Assembly: GCA_950295325.1 (NCBI GenBank)
Contig: OX485804.1
Span: 14,756,001 to 14,820,000, forward strand
Direction: 5' to 3'
Length of the DNA stretch: 64,000 bases
Source: Polytrichum commune
Taxonomy: Eukaryota > Streptophyta > Polytrichopsida > Polytrichales > Polytrichaceae
Numbering within the stretch: position 1 is the stretch's first letter; each line of letters starts with the position of its first letter. Positions 53,378 to 63,433 of the stretch are shown piece by piece. The position numbers were made by a program, and so were the translations under genes. Below the pieces are notes generated by a model, which was given only the letters and a program-made list of their open reading frames with translations, did not search any database and was not told the origin of the DNA.

Positions 53378-56247
53378 TGTGGTACTTTTGGGCCACCCCC
53401 TTTCGAGGGAGCCTAAAAGTATCACACAAGCCCTTCGGTGAAGGTGGCCTGCATTTGCAGGCGCCCAAGCCGAACCCGGATGATAGGTGTATAACGTGAG
53501 TAGTTAGATTTTTAAGGGAGATTAAATATGCGTCGTAGTACCTCCGGAGGTTAGGCCTTAGTTTTTTACTAGTGTGGCTTTAAACTCCACTAACCAATTT
53601 CATATCTAGTTCTAACCTTAACCTACAACCTATTCTACGCGCAGACGCACCAGCCTTGAAACCAAGGCAATCCTAATTTGTGAATTGGGATGGTTCTGAT
53701 ACACCCAACCGGGTGTGACTCATACCACCCTAACTCAACGAACGGAATAACGACAATTTGATGGACCATTCAATTCTTCCTATTTCTTTATTTAGTTCTA
53801 TTTAGTTTTCTAAGCGGGGGAACTTGGCCTAAGTCCCACCCTTCACACAAATTCCTTCTTAATTACTTACTTTTGTTTGCACGTCCTAACTCACTACATT
53901 AACATATTAGGCATCACCCCTTACCTCGGGTCTCTTGCCAACAAGGGTTTACGATTTATTTGGTATGTTTTGATTGTTAAATGTGTTTACACTGGATAGA
54001 CCACGAAATGCAACTCAATGGGACCAGGGTGACGGGCGACCTGTAGGTTCAACCTGTTGCGCAATCTTCATAAATTGGGGCCATTACTCCCAATCTATGG
54101 GGCCAACAACATAATAGTGGATTCGCGGGTCATTAACCCCACCTTTCCACCAACAACATTCAGAGTGGTCGTGTCGGTGATTAATCCGACTTACCACACA
54201 CGAAACTTGCTAATAAATGAAGCTACTACCACAAAACATACCAAGGGCCCCGAAAACAATGGAATTGGGTACTCCCTTGGCGGTCAAGTGGTCAAGCCAC
54301 TTGACCTTACGAGATAGGTGAGTGGGTTTAGAGATGCGTACCTTAGCCGTGCTCCCTCCGATCCTAAATGGAAGGCTTAAGGTTAGTTAATTTACCTCAA
54401 TTTTCCTCGGTTGATTTGGGCTTGATGTAGGCCGAGCCGCTACCTCCTTCCTTGCTCCACTTTCCGAGCGTCGACCTTGCCTCCTTCTTTGTAACTAGTT
54501 TGGTAGTAAGCGTACCTTAGTTAACAATTAAAATATAAAGTGTTATTCTGCCCTGTAATTTAATCCTAAGCATAATATTTATACTTAGTGCACCAAATTA
54601 TCTTTTTCCAATGATCTAAAAATCACTCTAATCGGATAAGAAATGCAAAAGTTATGAGGGTTGGAAGTGTGAGGTCGATTCAACCGACCCTTCCAACCCA
54701 CCTATCTACCTTCTAACTTCAAAAATTCATAGCACATTCCTTACTACTTGGATCTAGGCTTTCCTTATACCATTGGAAAGCTATGAACAAGCTCTAACTA
54801 GAAAAAATTATGACATCAGCAGGTTAAGCTAATAGAAATTCAGCGGACTCCTTGTAACACAGCAGTCAATCAAGAAGGCTTAAACTATGTATCTCGCCTT
54901 CAACCATTCATATCTAATTCAAATCTTAGTCAAATCAAACGTTCTATATGACCCTGGAGAGATATTAAAAAGATGTATTTGATAAAAATATGTGATTAGA
55001 AAGGTAAGCCGAAGTGAACCCAGCAGGTCCTCTGTAATGCAGCAGTCAACCAAAAGTTCTCAAACTATGTGTCCCATCTTGCACAATTCATATCTAATTC
55101 AATTCATGCTCAAATCAAATGTTCTAAGCCATTTTGGAAAGCTACACAAAAGTTCTACTTGGGAAAAATATAATTTCTTGGAATTAAAATTCCTATTGGG
55201 CTCGCAGGTCTGATCCAGCAGCCGCTACCCACAAGACCACCCAGTTTTTCTACTCCATCTTTGAAAATCCATAACTAATTGTCATCTCAACCAAATCACA
55301 AATGGGAAACGGCTATGGATAGCTATATGAAATCTCTCTAAGAGAAAAATGATAAGTATCTTGTTCTAGCTTTTGAACTAAGCCTTCAGGGCATTGGCAG
55401 ATGAGGTCTATAATGCCTCTACTCAAAACTCTACCATCCAACCTACCTCTACAAAAGAAGGAATAATTTTATTGGTGTGTTAATAAACATACAACCTAAC
55501 TAGGAGAGAGAGAGTAGAGGAGGTTCTCAAGCCTTTCTTTTAGACCATTGAGAATACATGCTAAAGGATTTTTTCCTAACTACATTGAAGCAGGGCTTCG
55601 CCCAAAAACTAGAGAAAGAGAGAGAGCTACAAGGTGGAAGGAGGGGTTTTTAAACCCTCTCACAAAAGGGTTGGACCCCTCCTCCACCGGATCCATTTTT
55701 CAAACCCTTTCCCGAAATTTTGGCTCGGGGGTTTTCCCGGTTGAGGTTGCCACCCTCTCGCCGAGGTGGCTCCGACAAAAAACCTTTAGAAATCTTTCTA
55801 ATTTTTCCGCCATCGAGTTGGCAAGGGGGCAAGTGGGCAAGTATCCCCCTTGCTCTCTTTCTTTTTTGTCTTCAAAATTCTTCACGCCGATTTTATCTTC
55901 TTACGTAAAACACCTCCAATAGTCTTGTGTGCCTCACACTAACTAATAAACTAACACTTGCTTAGCTAGCATCTACTAACATTTGCTTAATAACTAGCAT
56001 CTACTAATATTTGCTTAATAACTAGCATCTACTAATATTTGCTTAGCTAGTTGTTTTTACTAGCTAGCACATTTTTTCTACTTTGCTATCTTCTAGCACT
56101 ACTTAGTTTCATTTTGACCTTCCTTCTTCTAGGCTAAATGCTAAATGAACTAATTTTTCCTAAATTCCCTATCAATTCTAACTTTTAATGCTAACATTCT
56201 AACTAAAAGTGATCCCGCAGAGTGGTGGACCACTCAAAGGGTTCACA
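53378..56247 (-). mobile_element. LTR3 of family X, inverted (2870 bp)
   Basis: In its own orientation runs from TGTGAACCC (56247) to GTACCACA (53378). It is about 29 bases longer than LTR1 and LTR2 because of an extra ACTAGCATCTACTAATATTT unit near 55975-56040. It is flanked by R coding sequence ending GGACAAGC on one side and the 12-base R copy B end on the other. The two flanks do not form a duplication. Confidence 0.85.
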
Positions 56248-56689
56248 GCTTGTCCGGATTGAGAATGGGCAGGAGAAACTCTAGCACTCTCCGCTCCCGA
56301 ATATTCCGGCAGTTCCCTGGGTGGAATCCGTCCTTTGGATCCGCGTCCCCTCTGAACTTCCCGGCGAACAGGCCGCCGCGGCGGCCGGCCCACCCCTCCG
56401 TGATTCCCCTGGGAAACCCGTAGACCCTGTTCCACGTATCCGGAGTCCAATGTTCCGGATCCCTCCTCTTTGTGCCTAGCCACTGATTTCCTTTCTCGAA
56501 TTTAAACTCGCGGAGGGTATCTTCCGCTCTGAGATTCCAGGGCTTAGAGAGCAATCCCGCACAACCCATGACCCTGAGATCCTCCGCAAGCTCCTGCAGC
56601 TCTCTATCCTCCCTCGGAATTGCAGGGGTGAGGGCTTTCAGCGGAATCGGGATGGGTTCCCGCTGATCCTCTTCCCGTGCTTCCGGCAT
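56248..56689 (-). pseudogene. Element R protein, copy A, N-terminal part
   Basis: 147 codons from MPEAREEDQREPIPIPLKAL through RELQELAEDLRVMGCAGLLS, a WLGTKRRDPEHWTPDTWNRV segment and GFPRGITEGWAGRRGG to FLLPILNPDK, where LTR3 begins. Continues in frame at 17375 (PKRISLT). The same start occurs in copy B at 60397. No known enzymatic motif. The start is chosen because it is shared by both copies. Confidence 0.65.
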
Positions 56690-57342
56690 TTTCCTCTCCT
56701 CTCACCCTTTCCGGCTTGCAATCTCTCTCTCTCTTCCGTCTAATTGCCACAAAGTCCCGGCAAGCCCACTGCCGGTGACTGAAAAGTGCAGAGTCCCAAC
56801 AATCCAACTGCTGGCGGCTCGAAAGAAGGAACACCTCACCACTCGTTCTCTCAACAAGTTGCCCTTTTTTTTCCAGAAAAGAGTGGGAGGGAGAAGGAAG
56901 GGACCCTTAAATATCCTTCCTCCCTCTTCCTTCCCCTGTTACCGTTTGGTTTAACGGAAAACGGTTACCAACCGTTTTCCGGCGGTTCTCACCAACGGTT
57001 TTACTTACATTTTTACCAACGGCTTTCTTTTCCCCCAACCGTCATAAGGCCTGTTATAACCGCCACTTCTGGGCCGTTGGGTAATCTTGGCGCGTCCGTT
57101 ACTTGGTCCGGACCAATGGTTTGGACCATGATTACAGGGTCCGCCCATCCTATTTGACGGACCGGTCATAGTACTTATTTAGAGTCGTTTTTCCGCACAA
57201 GGCGGGGTTAGAATACTCTATTTCCTAGTACAATTAATTTTGTCCTAATAGACCCTATTACCTTCAGATAAGCAAGGAAAAATATGGAAATGGAATCCGT
57301 ATTTCCGTATTTCCGTCTTTCCGTCGAATTTGGACTCCCACA
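56248..57342 (-). mobile_element. Element R copy A, 5' part
   Basis: Starts TGTGGGAGTCCAAATTCG at 57342, preceded by GAGGA on the - strand (57347-57343), and runs to GGACAAGC at LTR3. About 650 bases of leader precede the start codon at 56689. The leader contains CGGAAATACGG repeats and several AACGGTT motifs. Confidence 0.75.
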
Positions 57343-57390
57343 TCCTCTCTATGTGCTCCCTCTAATACTCCCTCTGCACTCCCCAATCAG

Positions 57391-58848
57391 GAAAAGGTTC
57401 TGACTCAAGACCAGTTGGCCGAGATGCCGTCGTGCAATCTTGCGGAGTCCATCCACAACAAATGGCTTCAGGCCTCGGGCAACAAGGGTGGAGATTTATA
57501 CGTGGCTACGGTGGACGACTACATTCGCGCCTTCGTACAAGTTGTTGCATACTACACATTCCTTAAAGGTGGAGTTGGCGGAGATGGTCCAAGCAAAGAG
57601 GAACTCAAGCTCAGGGGTGTTCAACGTCGAGCTCAGCGTACTGGCGACCCCACAGTGTTGCAGAAGGTCTTGCTCGATATGCCCGGTGGGGAAGAGTTTT
57701 GCACTCGCGATCCACACCTTGAGGGCGCCGAGGTGTTTGGATCGCAGAAACGAAGACCTGACACTCCAATTGGTGATGATGGCGAGACCCACCACCCCGA
57801 TACCGTGAACTTCTCACGCCCTCGTCCCGGTAAGCGAGTCACTCGATCTTAGCCAGAAACCCTACCTACTATCATTGAGGAGTGTTCCCCGTCTGTTCAA
57901 GAGGTTCAAGTGCCTTCACCTGCAGGACTTGGTTTCCATCGTGTCACCGCAGTGCAAGAAACCAAAGTAGATGTCTCTCTTTGGCATATTGCCCGCATAC
58001 CCTATACATCAAGGAAGTCTTGTTGGGCTAATCATGCGGGCACGAAGAAGAAGTGCTCTGCAAGAATCGTCACCAATAATAAGAGCGTCCCTGCGCCTAC
58101 CTACACCGATATGTGGCATCATTACAAACTCCAATCGATGAAGCGCACGGACTTCGTCTTCTGCCCCAACGACATAGAGTGTTGTGTAAAGGGCCCTCGT
58201 CGGAAATGGGTCATGCCGTTCTCTGATGGTAAAGAGAAACCTCCCATTCCCCCAATCTGGCCTGTCAAGATTGGTACCAACCTCACCCGCTCGGAGATCT
58301 TCGCACTTGAGAACGCAAGTTTTCAACTCCCACCAAAGGAGCGCATCACACCGACTCGGCTCTTCACCAACTCTGCTCCCCCGCTGGATATGTCTCGAAT
58401 CCTTATTCCTGAACACCCCGACTTCATCCCTCCCACAAGATTGTCCAAGCTTGTTCGGCGATCCAGCAACGCACCTTCGGCAAAGCAGAGGCAGATGGTT
58501 GCCTCTGCTGAAGCTATGCATGGTATCGTTCTGAAGTTAACTATGATCCCTCAACCGGGATTTGGTTGCATTATCACACTGCAGTCCAAGTCAGAACCGC
58601 AACCACCCATCTACCAAGTGACAATAAGTTCTATTCCAGAGTGCAATTGCGCGAACTTTGTGGATATGATTTCCAAGTTCGGCCGCAAACGCAATCCTTA
58701 TCAAAATTGTAAGCATTTGTATTACATCTTCATCAAGGTTTCCAATTTGGATCCGGAAGTGAATTTGTTCATTCACGCCCCGACATTTAGCTTCAACGAA
58801 GTCAAACTTATCCTCGAAGGGGGTCTTTTGACACAACCTACTTCCTAG
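57391..58848 (+). pseudogene. MULE transposase, C-terminal part (exon 2)
   Basis: Follows a clear acceptor (CCCAATCAG) and is in phase with the donor at 20425. It starts EKVLTQDQLAEMPSCNLAES, where the Glu at 57445 in LAESIHNKWLQ is the expected third catalytic residue of Mutator-like enzymes. TAG at 57850-57852 interrupts the frame, then PETLPTIIEECSP continues to 58848. A SWIM zinc finger (CNC...CKH, about 58641-58722) lies near the C-terminus, as in many plant MULE transposases. 486 codons. Together with exon 1 the protein is about 1187 residues. Confidence 0.75.
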
Positions 58849-59009
58849 AATTCCGCTCAGCCTAGCACTACATTAGGCTATGATATATGTGTCCATTTAT
58901 GGACCAACCCTAAACCAATAATTGATTGATATAATAAAGGTATAATCTCAATGATTATTTTTATTTGCTTCAAAAATTTGTATCACAATGCTTCCTATGT
59001 CTATCAATT

Positions 59010-59477
59010 CTATTTCCGATTTGCATACTTCTTGGATAATTCCGATGGAGGTGGACCCGGTCGAAGCAAATCCCTATAAGATATTGTTTTGTCTCTAATT
59101 CGATCCTTCAGCGGAAGATGATGCGGAGGCAAGGCTCTCATTCTTTGGCGTAATGAAAGAGACTTCGAAGATTCACCTTCCACATTCACCTCTTGGTCCA
59201 TTTCCTTCGAATTGTCTTCATCCAAATCAGAGTCCTTCTCCGGCACATCTTCCTGCCTTTGTTCTTTTTTCTCATATTGTTTCTGCTCCTCCTGCACCCT
59301 CCACCTCCATGCTTGTGTAGACTGCGAAAATGGAGTCAGGTCGTAGTCATCACTAGCTCGATTTACAGGCCTAAATTCAAATTCCGGCGATGAATTAACG
59401 GGAATATGGGGATCTCCTAGACTTCTAATTTCCATCTCCCACCCTAATCCAGCAAACATGTCTCTCTTTTCTCCCAT
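59010..59477 (-). CDS. MULE accessory gene, unknown protein (~155 aa)
   Basis: Start chosen at 59477 (MGEKRDMFAGLGWEMEIRSL); an upstream Met at 59498 is possible. The N-terminal 50 residues look ordered (ASDDYDLTPFSQSTQAWRWR), followed by a charged coiled region (EKKEQRQEDVPEKDSDLDED) and a basic C-terminus (SYRDLLRPGPPPSELSKKYA). It is convergent with the transposase. No family recognised. Confidence 0.45.
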   Translation of the reverse strand: MGEKRDMFAGLGWEMEIRSLGDPHIPVNSSPEFEFRPVNRASDDYDLTPFSQSTQAWRWRVQEEQKQYEKKEQRQEDVPEKDSDLDEDNSKEMDQEVNVEGESSKSLSLRQRMRALPPHHLPLKDRIRDKTISYRDLLRPGPPPSELSKKYANRK

Positions 59478-59499
59478 TGTGTGCAAGTGTATACACAAT

Positions 59500-60113
59500 C
59501 ATGGTGGATATGAGTCCAATTTATAGTCTATTCGGCCACAAACGATAATTGCTAAAGTCCAACTTATAGAGTAGACTCACATATAAGACAAAGAGAAAAG
59601 TGATGAATAACAACGAAGGAAGTTTATTATTTTGATTCCTTTGTATTTTGATTGACCCATTCTTCATTTATACCAATCTTAGAAAATCCAATTTCATTGA
59701 TTATTCCTTGTAATCATCCTTGGTTTTAATAATTCTTCAATTATACCAACTTCGATATACTTATTTTGTTTGTTCTTTCTTGGGATCACCATTGATGTTT
59801 ATCATATACTTATACGTTTTATTTTGATGCTATTTCATTGTAGCACTTCTCGGGTCCGAAATGTAGTGAGACATTTTCAAATATAGGGCCTTTTGAGTTA
59901 GATGTGGACCTGTACATTCCACGGAAATAGGTCCTTTTTTTGCTATTTTTAGTAGATTCTAGCATATTTGAAGCATATTCTAGACTATTTTTTTAAAATC
60001 TAAATTTGGTCTCAGAAGTTTGCTAAATTTAATCACTCAATGCTCTCCGCTCTCCACATCACCGCTCTAAGCTCTTCGCTCCCCGCTCTACGCACACGTA
60101 CAAGTGTCGTCCC
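59500..60113. other. MULE terminal region
   Basis: AT-rich, no gene. Shares CCACGGAAATAGG (near 59919) and CTCCGCTCT repeats (60042-60090) with the opposite terminus. The last 25 bases are an imperfect inverted copy of the end at 34489. Confidence 0.6.
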
Positions 60114-60397
60114 CCCCGAGGAAACCCGTAGACCATGTTCCAAATATCCGGAGTCCAGTGTTCCGGATCTCTCCTCTTTGTCCCTAACCACTGATTTCCT
60201 CTCTCAAACTTAAACTCTCGGAGAGTATCTTCGGCTCGGAGGTTCCAGGGTTTGGCTAGCAACCCCGCGCAGCCCATAACCCGGAGATCCTCCGCGAGCT
60301 CCTGTAGCTCCCTATCCTCCCTCGGAATTGCAGGGATGAGGGCTTTGAGCGGAACCGGGATAGGTTCCCTCTGATCCTCTTCCCGTGCTTCCGGCAT
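60114..60397 (-). pseudogene. Element R protein, copy B, N-terminal part
   Basis: 95 codons from MPEAREEDQREPIPVPLKAL to YGFPRG, where the MULE 9-bp duplication begins. Continues in the part at 34493 (RGITEG). Differs from copy A at a few residues. Confidence 0.6.
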
Positions 60398-61063
60398 TTT
60401 CCTCTTCTCTCAGTTTCCGGCTCAACCACGGAAACTCCCTCTCTTCCGGATTCCTTCCCTTCCGTCTAATTGCCACAGAGTCCCGGCAAGCCCACTGCCG
60501 GTGACTGAAAAGTGCAGAGTCCCAGCAATCCCACTGCTGGCGGCTCGAAAGAATTAACACCTCACCACTCGTTCTCTCAACAGGTTGCCCTTTTCAGAAA
60601 AAAGTGGGAGGGAGAAGGAAGGGACCCTTAAATATCCTTCCTCCCTCTTCCTTCCCCTGTTACCGTTTGATTTAACGGAGAACGGTTACCAACCGTTTTC
60701 CGGCGGTTCTCCCCAACGGTTTTACTAACATTTTTACCAATGGCTTTCCTTTCCCCCAACCGTCATAAGGCCCGTTATAACCGCCACTTCCGGGCCGTTG
60801 GGTAATCTTGGCGCGTCCGTTACTTGGTCCGGACCAATGGTTTGGACCATGATTACATGGTCCGCCCATCCTATTTGACGGACCGGTCATAGTACTTATT
60901 TAGAGTGGTTTTATCGCACGAGGCGGGGTTAGAATACTCTATTTCCTGGTACAATTAATTTTGTCCTAAGAGACCCTATTATCTTCAAATAAGCAAGGTA
61001 AAATACGGAAATTGAATCCATATTTCCGTATTTCCGTCTTTCCGTCGAATTTGGACTCCCACA
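60114..61063 (-). mobile_element. Element R copy B, 5' part
   Basis: Starts TGTGGGAGTCC at 61063, flanked by AATGC on the - strand (GCATT at 61064-61068), and runs to the MULE duplication. Very similar to 57342-56440. Start codon at 60397. Confidence 0.75.
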
Positions 61064-61500
61064 GCATTCTTCAAGATAGGGTCATGAAGATAATTGAATG
61101 GTACCGTTTCAACCCTTCCCGTGTCATATTTTAGCATGATTCGATGACGTTCCTAAACATTTTGAAATTTTAATCAAGCAATGATTGTTAGTGCAAAAAA
61201 AATAATGTACTTACCTAGCCTCCTCAATCACTTGACCTAAATCCAATGGAGCATGTGTGGGTACTTGTGAAACGCCAACCAAATGAATGCTTCAATTGTG
61301 GGAATGTGCACAAGCTTCTTTCCATTTCATCACTCTTGAGCAACGTCAAAAGTTATGTCATAGCATGCCCAATCATATCCAAGTTGTTCGAGCTTTTGAA
61401 GGAGGGTGGACAAATTATTGATTTGTTGGTAGATGTAGGTTACAAAACTGAGTCAATCTATATATGTTTGTTCAAATCATTGTTTCTCCAAGTGTAGTTT
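61064..61500 (+). pseudogene. Tc1/mariner transposase relic, C-terminal part
   Basis: After the GCATT duplication the frame resumes LQDRVMKIIEWYRFNPSRVI, then TAG (61132-61134) before HDS, which corresponds to the second catalytic Asp in FQ.D. After further stops, PPQSLDLNPMEHVWVLVKRQ at about 61227-61286 matches the family's PPQSPDLNPIEHVW motif with the final acidic residue. The remainder to 61500 has one open frame of about 70 codons. Confidence 0.75.
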
Positions 61501-63380
61501 TGCAATAGACGTGAGACTTTGGAAATGATGTACTAGATCATGACTATTACTTTACATAGGTGAAGGTTTGTATATTCTTGTTTTTATTTGCGTGGCATTG
61601 TGTGTGAAAATTGATGTAGTGAGTCACTGACTTAGTTTTGAGACTCAGTGTATGTGTAGATTGCAGACAACATTTGTCAATGAAATTAGAAACTTGTAAG
61701 TTAGTTCATCAAATTCAATATTTTGTTATGTAATTCAAACTTCATGGGCCATAAAAGTGAATACAAAATGACATTATTGCATTTCATGAAAATTGGGGTG
61801 CTTAGAGTGAAAGGAAAAGTCCCACGCATGATCTTATTCAATTAACGACTTGAATTTTCAAAAACTATGTTTTCTTTAGCTTCTTGGGCATGATTACAAG
61901 GTGAGAACACGCCCCCTTAGTGCTTTTGCCTTCTTCATAATTGTGAAACAAATTATTCTCGGCATTTTACATAACATTACTAAGATTTGGCATGCTCCCT
62001 CATGTATTCTAAATAAAAAACATGTCATGTTCCATGGGGGATCTTGCCATGGTGTGAGCCCAAATGAGGTGCTCACACGAGTGATTAACCTTAAAAGTTG
62101 TTAGGATTTGATTTTGAAATTATTTTAATTACTCAAAAACTTAAAAAGAGTGCAAGCATGGGTTTTGGGTTGAAGTTGAATTTGACTGTGAGATAATGTG
62201 TTTTAGGGGTTTGGGAAGGAAGCATGTTCATTTAGAGTACGTGAAAAATCATTGGGGGGGGGGGGGGGAACTTGTTGTGAGGAGAGAGTTGGGTGTTGTT
62301 AGAATTAGATTAGGGTGAGTGTTCGAATTGGGATGGGCTAGTGTTCATTCATGGATGGGGTCACTGTGACCTAGTGAATCCCGAACCCAGGGAACACCAC
62401 TTCAGTTGATGCGGCCGCTACCAGACTCTCTCTCGAAGGTACCGAATGCCGAACGGAGGCGGGAGGTGCCAACAACAAAGCTACTGGAATGGGCTGAATT
62501 TTTGGGAGTGAATCAAGGGAGCTAGGAAGCAGGAGAAAATGGGAAGAAGGTTGGGCCGTGCCGGAGGGAAGCGGCCAGAATGGCTGCATTAAGCATAGCT
62601 CACATGGCGAGGGGAAAAAAACAGCCATGTAGACACATCAGTGGGGGGGGGAGCATTCAGAGAGCTGATGAATACTTTTGCGAGGCAGCAGGGATCGCGA
62701 CTGACGAGGCGAGCTCAGGTTTGTTCAATTGTGGGCCTGAATTCAGTGTTGGGTTCGAAGGAAAAATTATGGAATCCCAACCAGGAAGTTCGCAGACCGG
62801 TTCAGGAAGGTGTGATTGAAGACTTGAGTGATGGGAGACGGTATTAAGCCTTGCTGTCTGCATGGATATGGGAGGTGCCCATTGCCGGATGATGGCGGAA
62901 TACAGGGCGACTGGCTGTGCGATTTGGAGGCTAAGAAGTTATGAGGCCATCTCCTGGCCGGAAGCCCAGTGACGGGCACTGACGGGCTGTCGGGAGGGCA
63001 AACAACGTAGATTGTGAGATGGTCAGGTGGGACTGTTGTCCGAGGCTGGTGCGGTTAGGGACCTGAAGAGGTGGCTGCAAGTGTTGATGGATTAGATTAG
63101 GGAATTAGGCTAGGCTAAGTGAGGGTTTAGTAAAGATTAGGGAAATGGTTCAAAGGCTGAGGTAGCTTTTGAGCCATAACTTGTAGTGTTATGGTTTTGA
63201 ATTGTTTATGTTAGCTTAGTGGGCACCAACCTTAGATTAGGAAGAGCATTTCTCAATGCTTGTACCTTGTGCTAAGTAATGGAAGTGGCGATTTTGTGTG
63301 ACATCGGGGAAGACTCCACACATGTCAAGGTTCAGTGAACAGTGGTAAGCGAGTGTGAGTCACCTGCCCCCACCTGGACT
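61501..63380. other. Non-coding sequence, likely part of an LTR
   Basis: No supported gene. G-runs at about 62255-62270 and 62644-62652. The part before 63413 is probably LTR sequence because it ends at a primer-binding-site-like motif, but its start was not found. Confidence 0.35.
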
Positions 63381-63433
63381 ACGACGCATAAGGGTGGGTG
63401 GTTTGGCCTCACATAAATGGTGCCTCCGCCGGT
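63381..63433 (+). other. LTR 3' edge and primer-binding site of another gypsy-like element
   Basis: GACTACGACGCATAAGGG resembles the TACTACGACGCATA stretch near the end of family X LTRs. CCTCACA ends at 63413, followed by TAAATGGTGCCTCCGCCGG, similar in position and form to the X site at 37823. Confidence 0.4.

Larger units (their letters stand above)
57343..60113. mobile_element. MULE, minor part
   Basis: Begins with the GAGGA duplication of R copy A (TCCTC at 57343-57347) inside the transposase intron and ends GTCGTCCC at 60113, next to the 9-bp duplication CCCCGAGGA. It carries the second transposase exon, an accessory frame on the - strand and the terminal repeats. Confidence 0.7.

Noticed and set aside
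53378-56247. LTR3 as an independent solo LTR insertion at its present place
   Set aside because: Its flanks (ACACG and GCTTG on the + strand) do not match each other but match other LTR flanks, so a simple insertion does not explain it.
62255-62270. G-run as a quadruplex or slip signal
   Set aside because: A single homopolymer run without repeated G-tracts at suitable spacing; likely ordinary low complexity.
62371-62979. Frames of 60-85 codons near the window end
   Set aside because: Short, on both strands, lacking motifs, and within sequence that probably belongs to an LTR.
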